From Nocardioides ginsengisegetis (GTDB lineage: Bacteria > Actinomycetota > Actinomycetes > Propionibacteriales > Nocardioidaceae), in the NCBI RefSeq assembly GCF_014138045.1, contig NZ_JACGXA010000001.1, forward strand, positions 1,845,001 through 1,909,000: 64,000 nt of DNA. Direction: 5' to 3'. The position numbers and the translations under genes are program-made. Positions 63,928 to 64,000 of this stretch are shown one piece after another; the stretch's first letter is position 1; each line of letters opens with the position of its first letter. Below the pieces are notes generated by a model. The model had not been told where the DNA came from, made no database searches, and saw nothing but the letters and a program-made list of their open reading frames with translations.

Positions 63928-64000
63928 CTTCCTCGGCGCAGGTGACAGAATCCTCGGCGCGAGCTGGGTCTCCCCCGTCTCAGTTCGCGGTGGTGCCGGA
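63928..64000. other. Window end, no gene seen
   Basis: These 73 bases after the DUF3099 gene contain CCTCGGCGC twice (63932-63940 and 63952-63960), an imperfect direct repeat, and no open frame with a start signal. The next gene lies beyond the window. Confidence 0.4.

Overview
The window is chromosomal DNA of a high-GC actinobacterium. Codon third positions are almost all G or C, many genes start with GTG, and many genes begin 6-9 nt after a TAGNNT-type -10 box with no ribosome binding site, as in actinobacterial leaderless transcripts. Gene content fits the Nocardioidaceae best (Nocardioides or a relative; inference): FurA-KatG, a MabA/InhA-like fabG-fabI pair, GuaB1, a CE1758/CE1759-type oxidoreductase pair, F420-type LLM enzymes, a class F sortase, and a dispersed 24-bp repeat built on GGTCTCGACAGGCTCGACC. 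I see no tRNA, rRNA, insertion sequence, phage, CRISPR array or replication origin. No gene-free stretch exceeds 300 bases; the longest is 31665-31910.

Layout. 1-8188 is a stress and dormancy-type island: the C-terminus of a P-type ATPase, a flavodoxin, three tandem universal stress proteins, a zinc alcohol dehydrogenase, a CBS-domain protein, then FurA and KatG. A DosR-like box lies between the divergent alcohol dehydrogenase and stress protein genes. 8240-11747 holds a hybrid histidine kinase with its own receiver and Hpt domains, and a DNA-binding-domain-less LysR-type sensor. 11959-19707 carries a BCCT transporter, guaB1, galK, a DUF2252 protein and an unusual P-loop kinase/LLM oxidoreductase fusion. 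19709-22309 is an acyl-CoA dehydrogenase pair under a perfect palindromic operator. 22421-29937 is housekeeping: deformylase, SixA-like phosphatase, SpoU methyltransferase, siroheme synthase, PEBP protein, and a flavin reductase/LLM pair. 29920-35073 has a class F sortase coupled to a collagen-like surface protein, a CAP protein and a three-gene ABC exporter.

35077-45970 looks like one divergent catabolic locus around a GntR regulator: permease, choline/ethanolamine-kinase-like protein and FAD/GcvT oxidoreductase on one side; glutamine-synthetase-like ligase, aldehyde dehydrogenase, SDR, gamma-glutamyl hydrolase and a glycerophosphodiesterase on the other. This is the enzyme set expected for gamma-glutamylated amine breakdown, possibly of ethanolamine. 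45946-53218 mixes a secreted metalloprotease, hydrolase, nitroreductase, RDD protein and an NfeD-SPFH-TSUP membrane operon.

53292-63241 contains serB, a second SixA-like phosphatase, and a cyanophycin locus: cyanophycinase and full-length cyanophycin synthetase overlap as an operon, followed by a cupin and an opposing CphA paralogue that keeps the N-terminal and Mur-ligase parts but lacks the ATP-grasp domain. The fabG-fabI pair, a dodecin and a DUF3099 protein end the window.

The most interesting items are the ATP-grasp-less CphA paralogue, the kinase/LLM fusion, the amine locus, the sortase/collagen-like pair, the palindromic -10 shared by two divergent leaderless genes, and the dispersed repeat that supplies start, stop and -10 sequences to its host genes.
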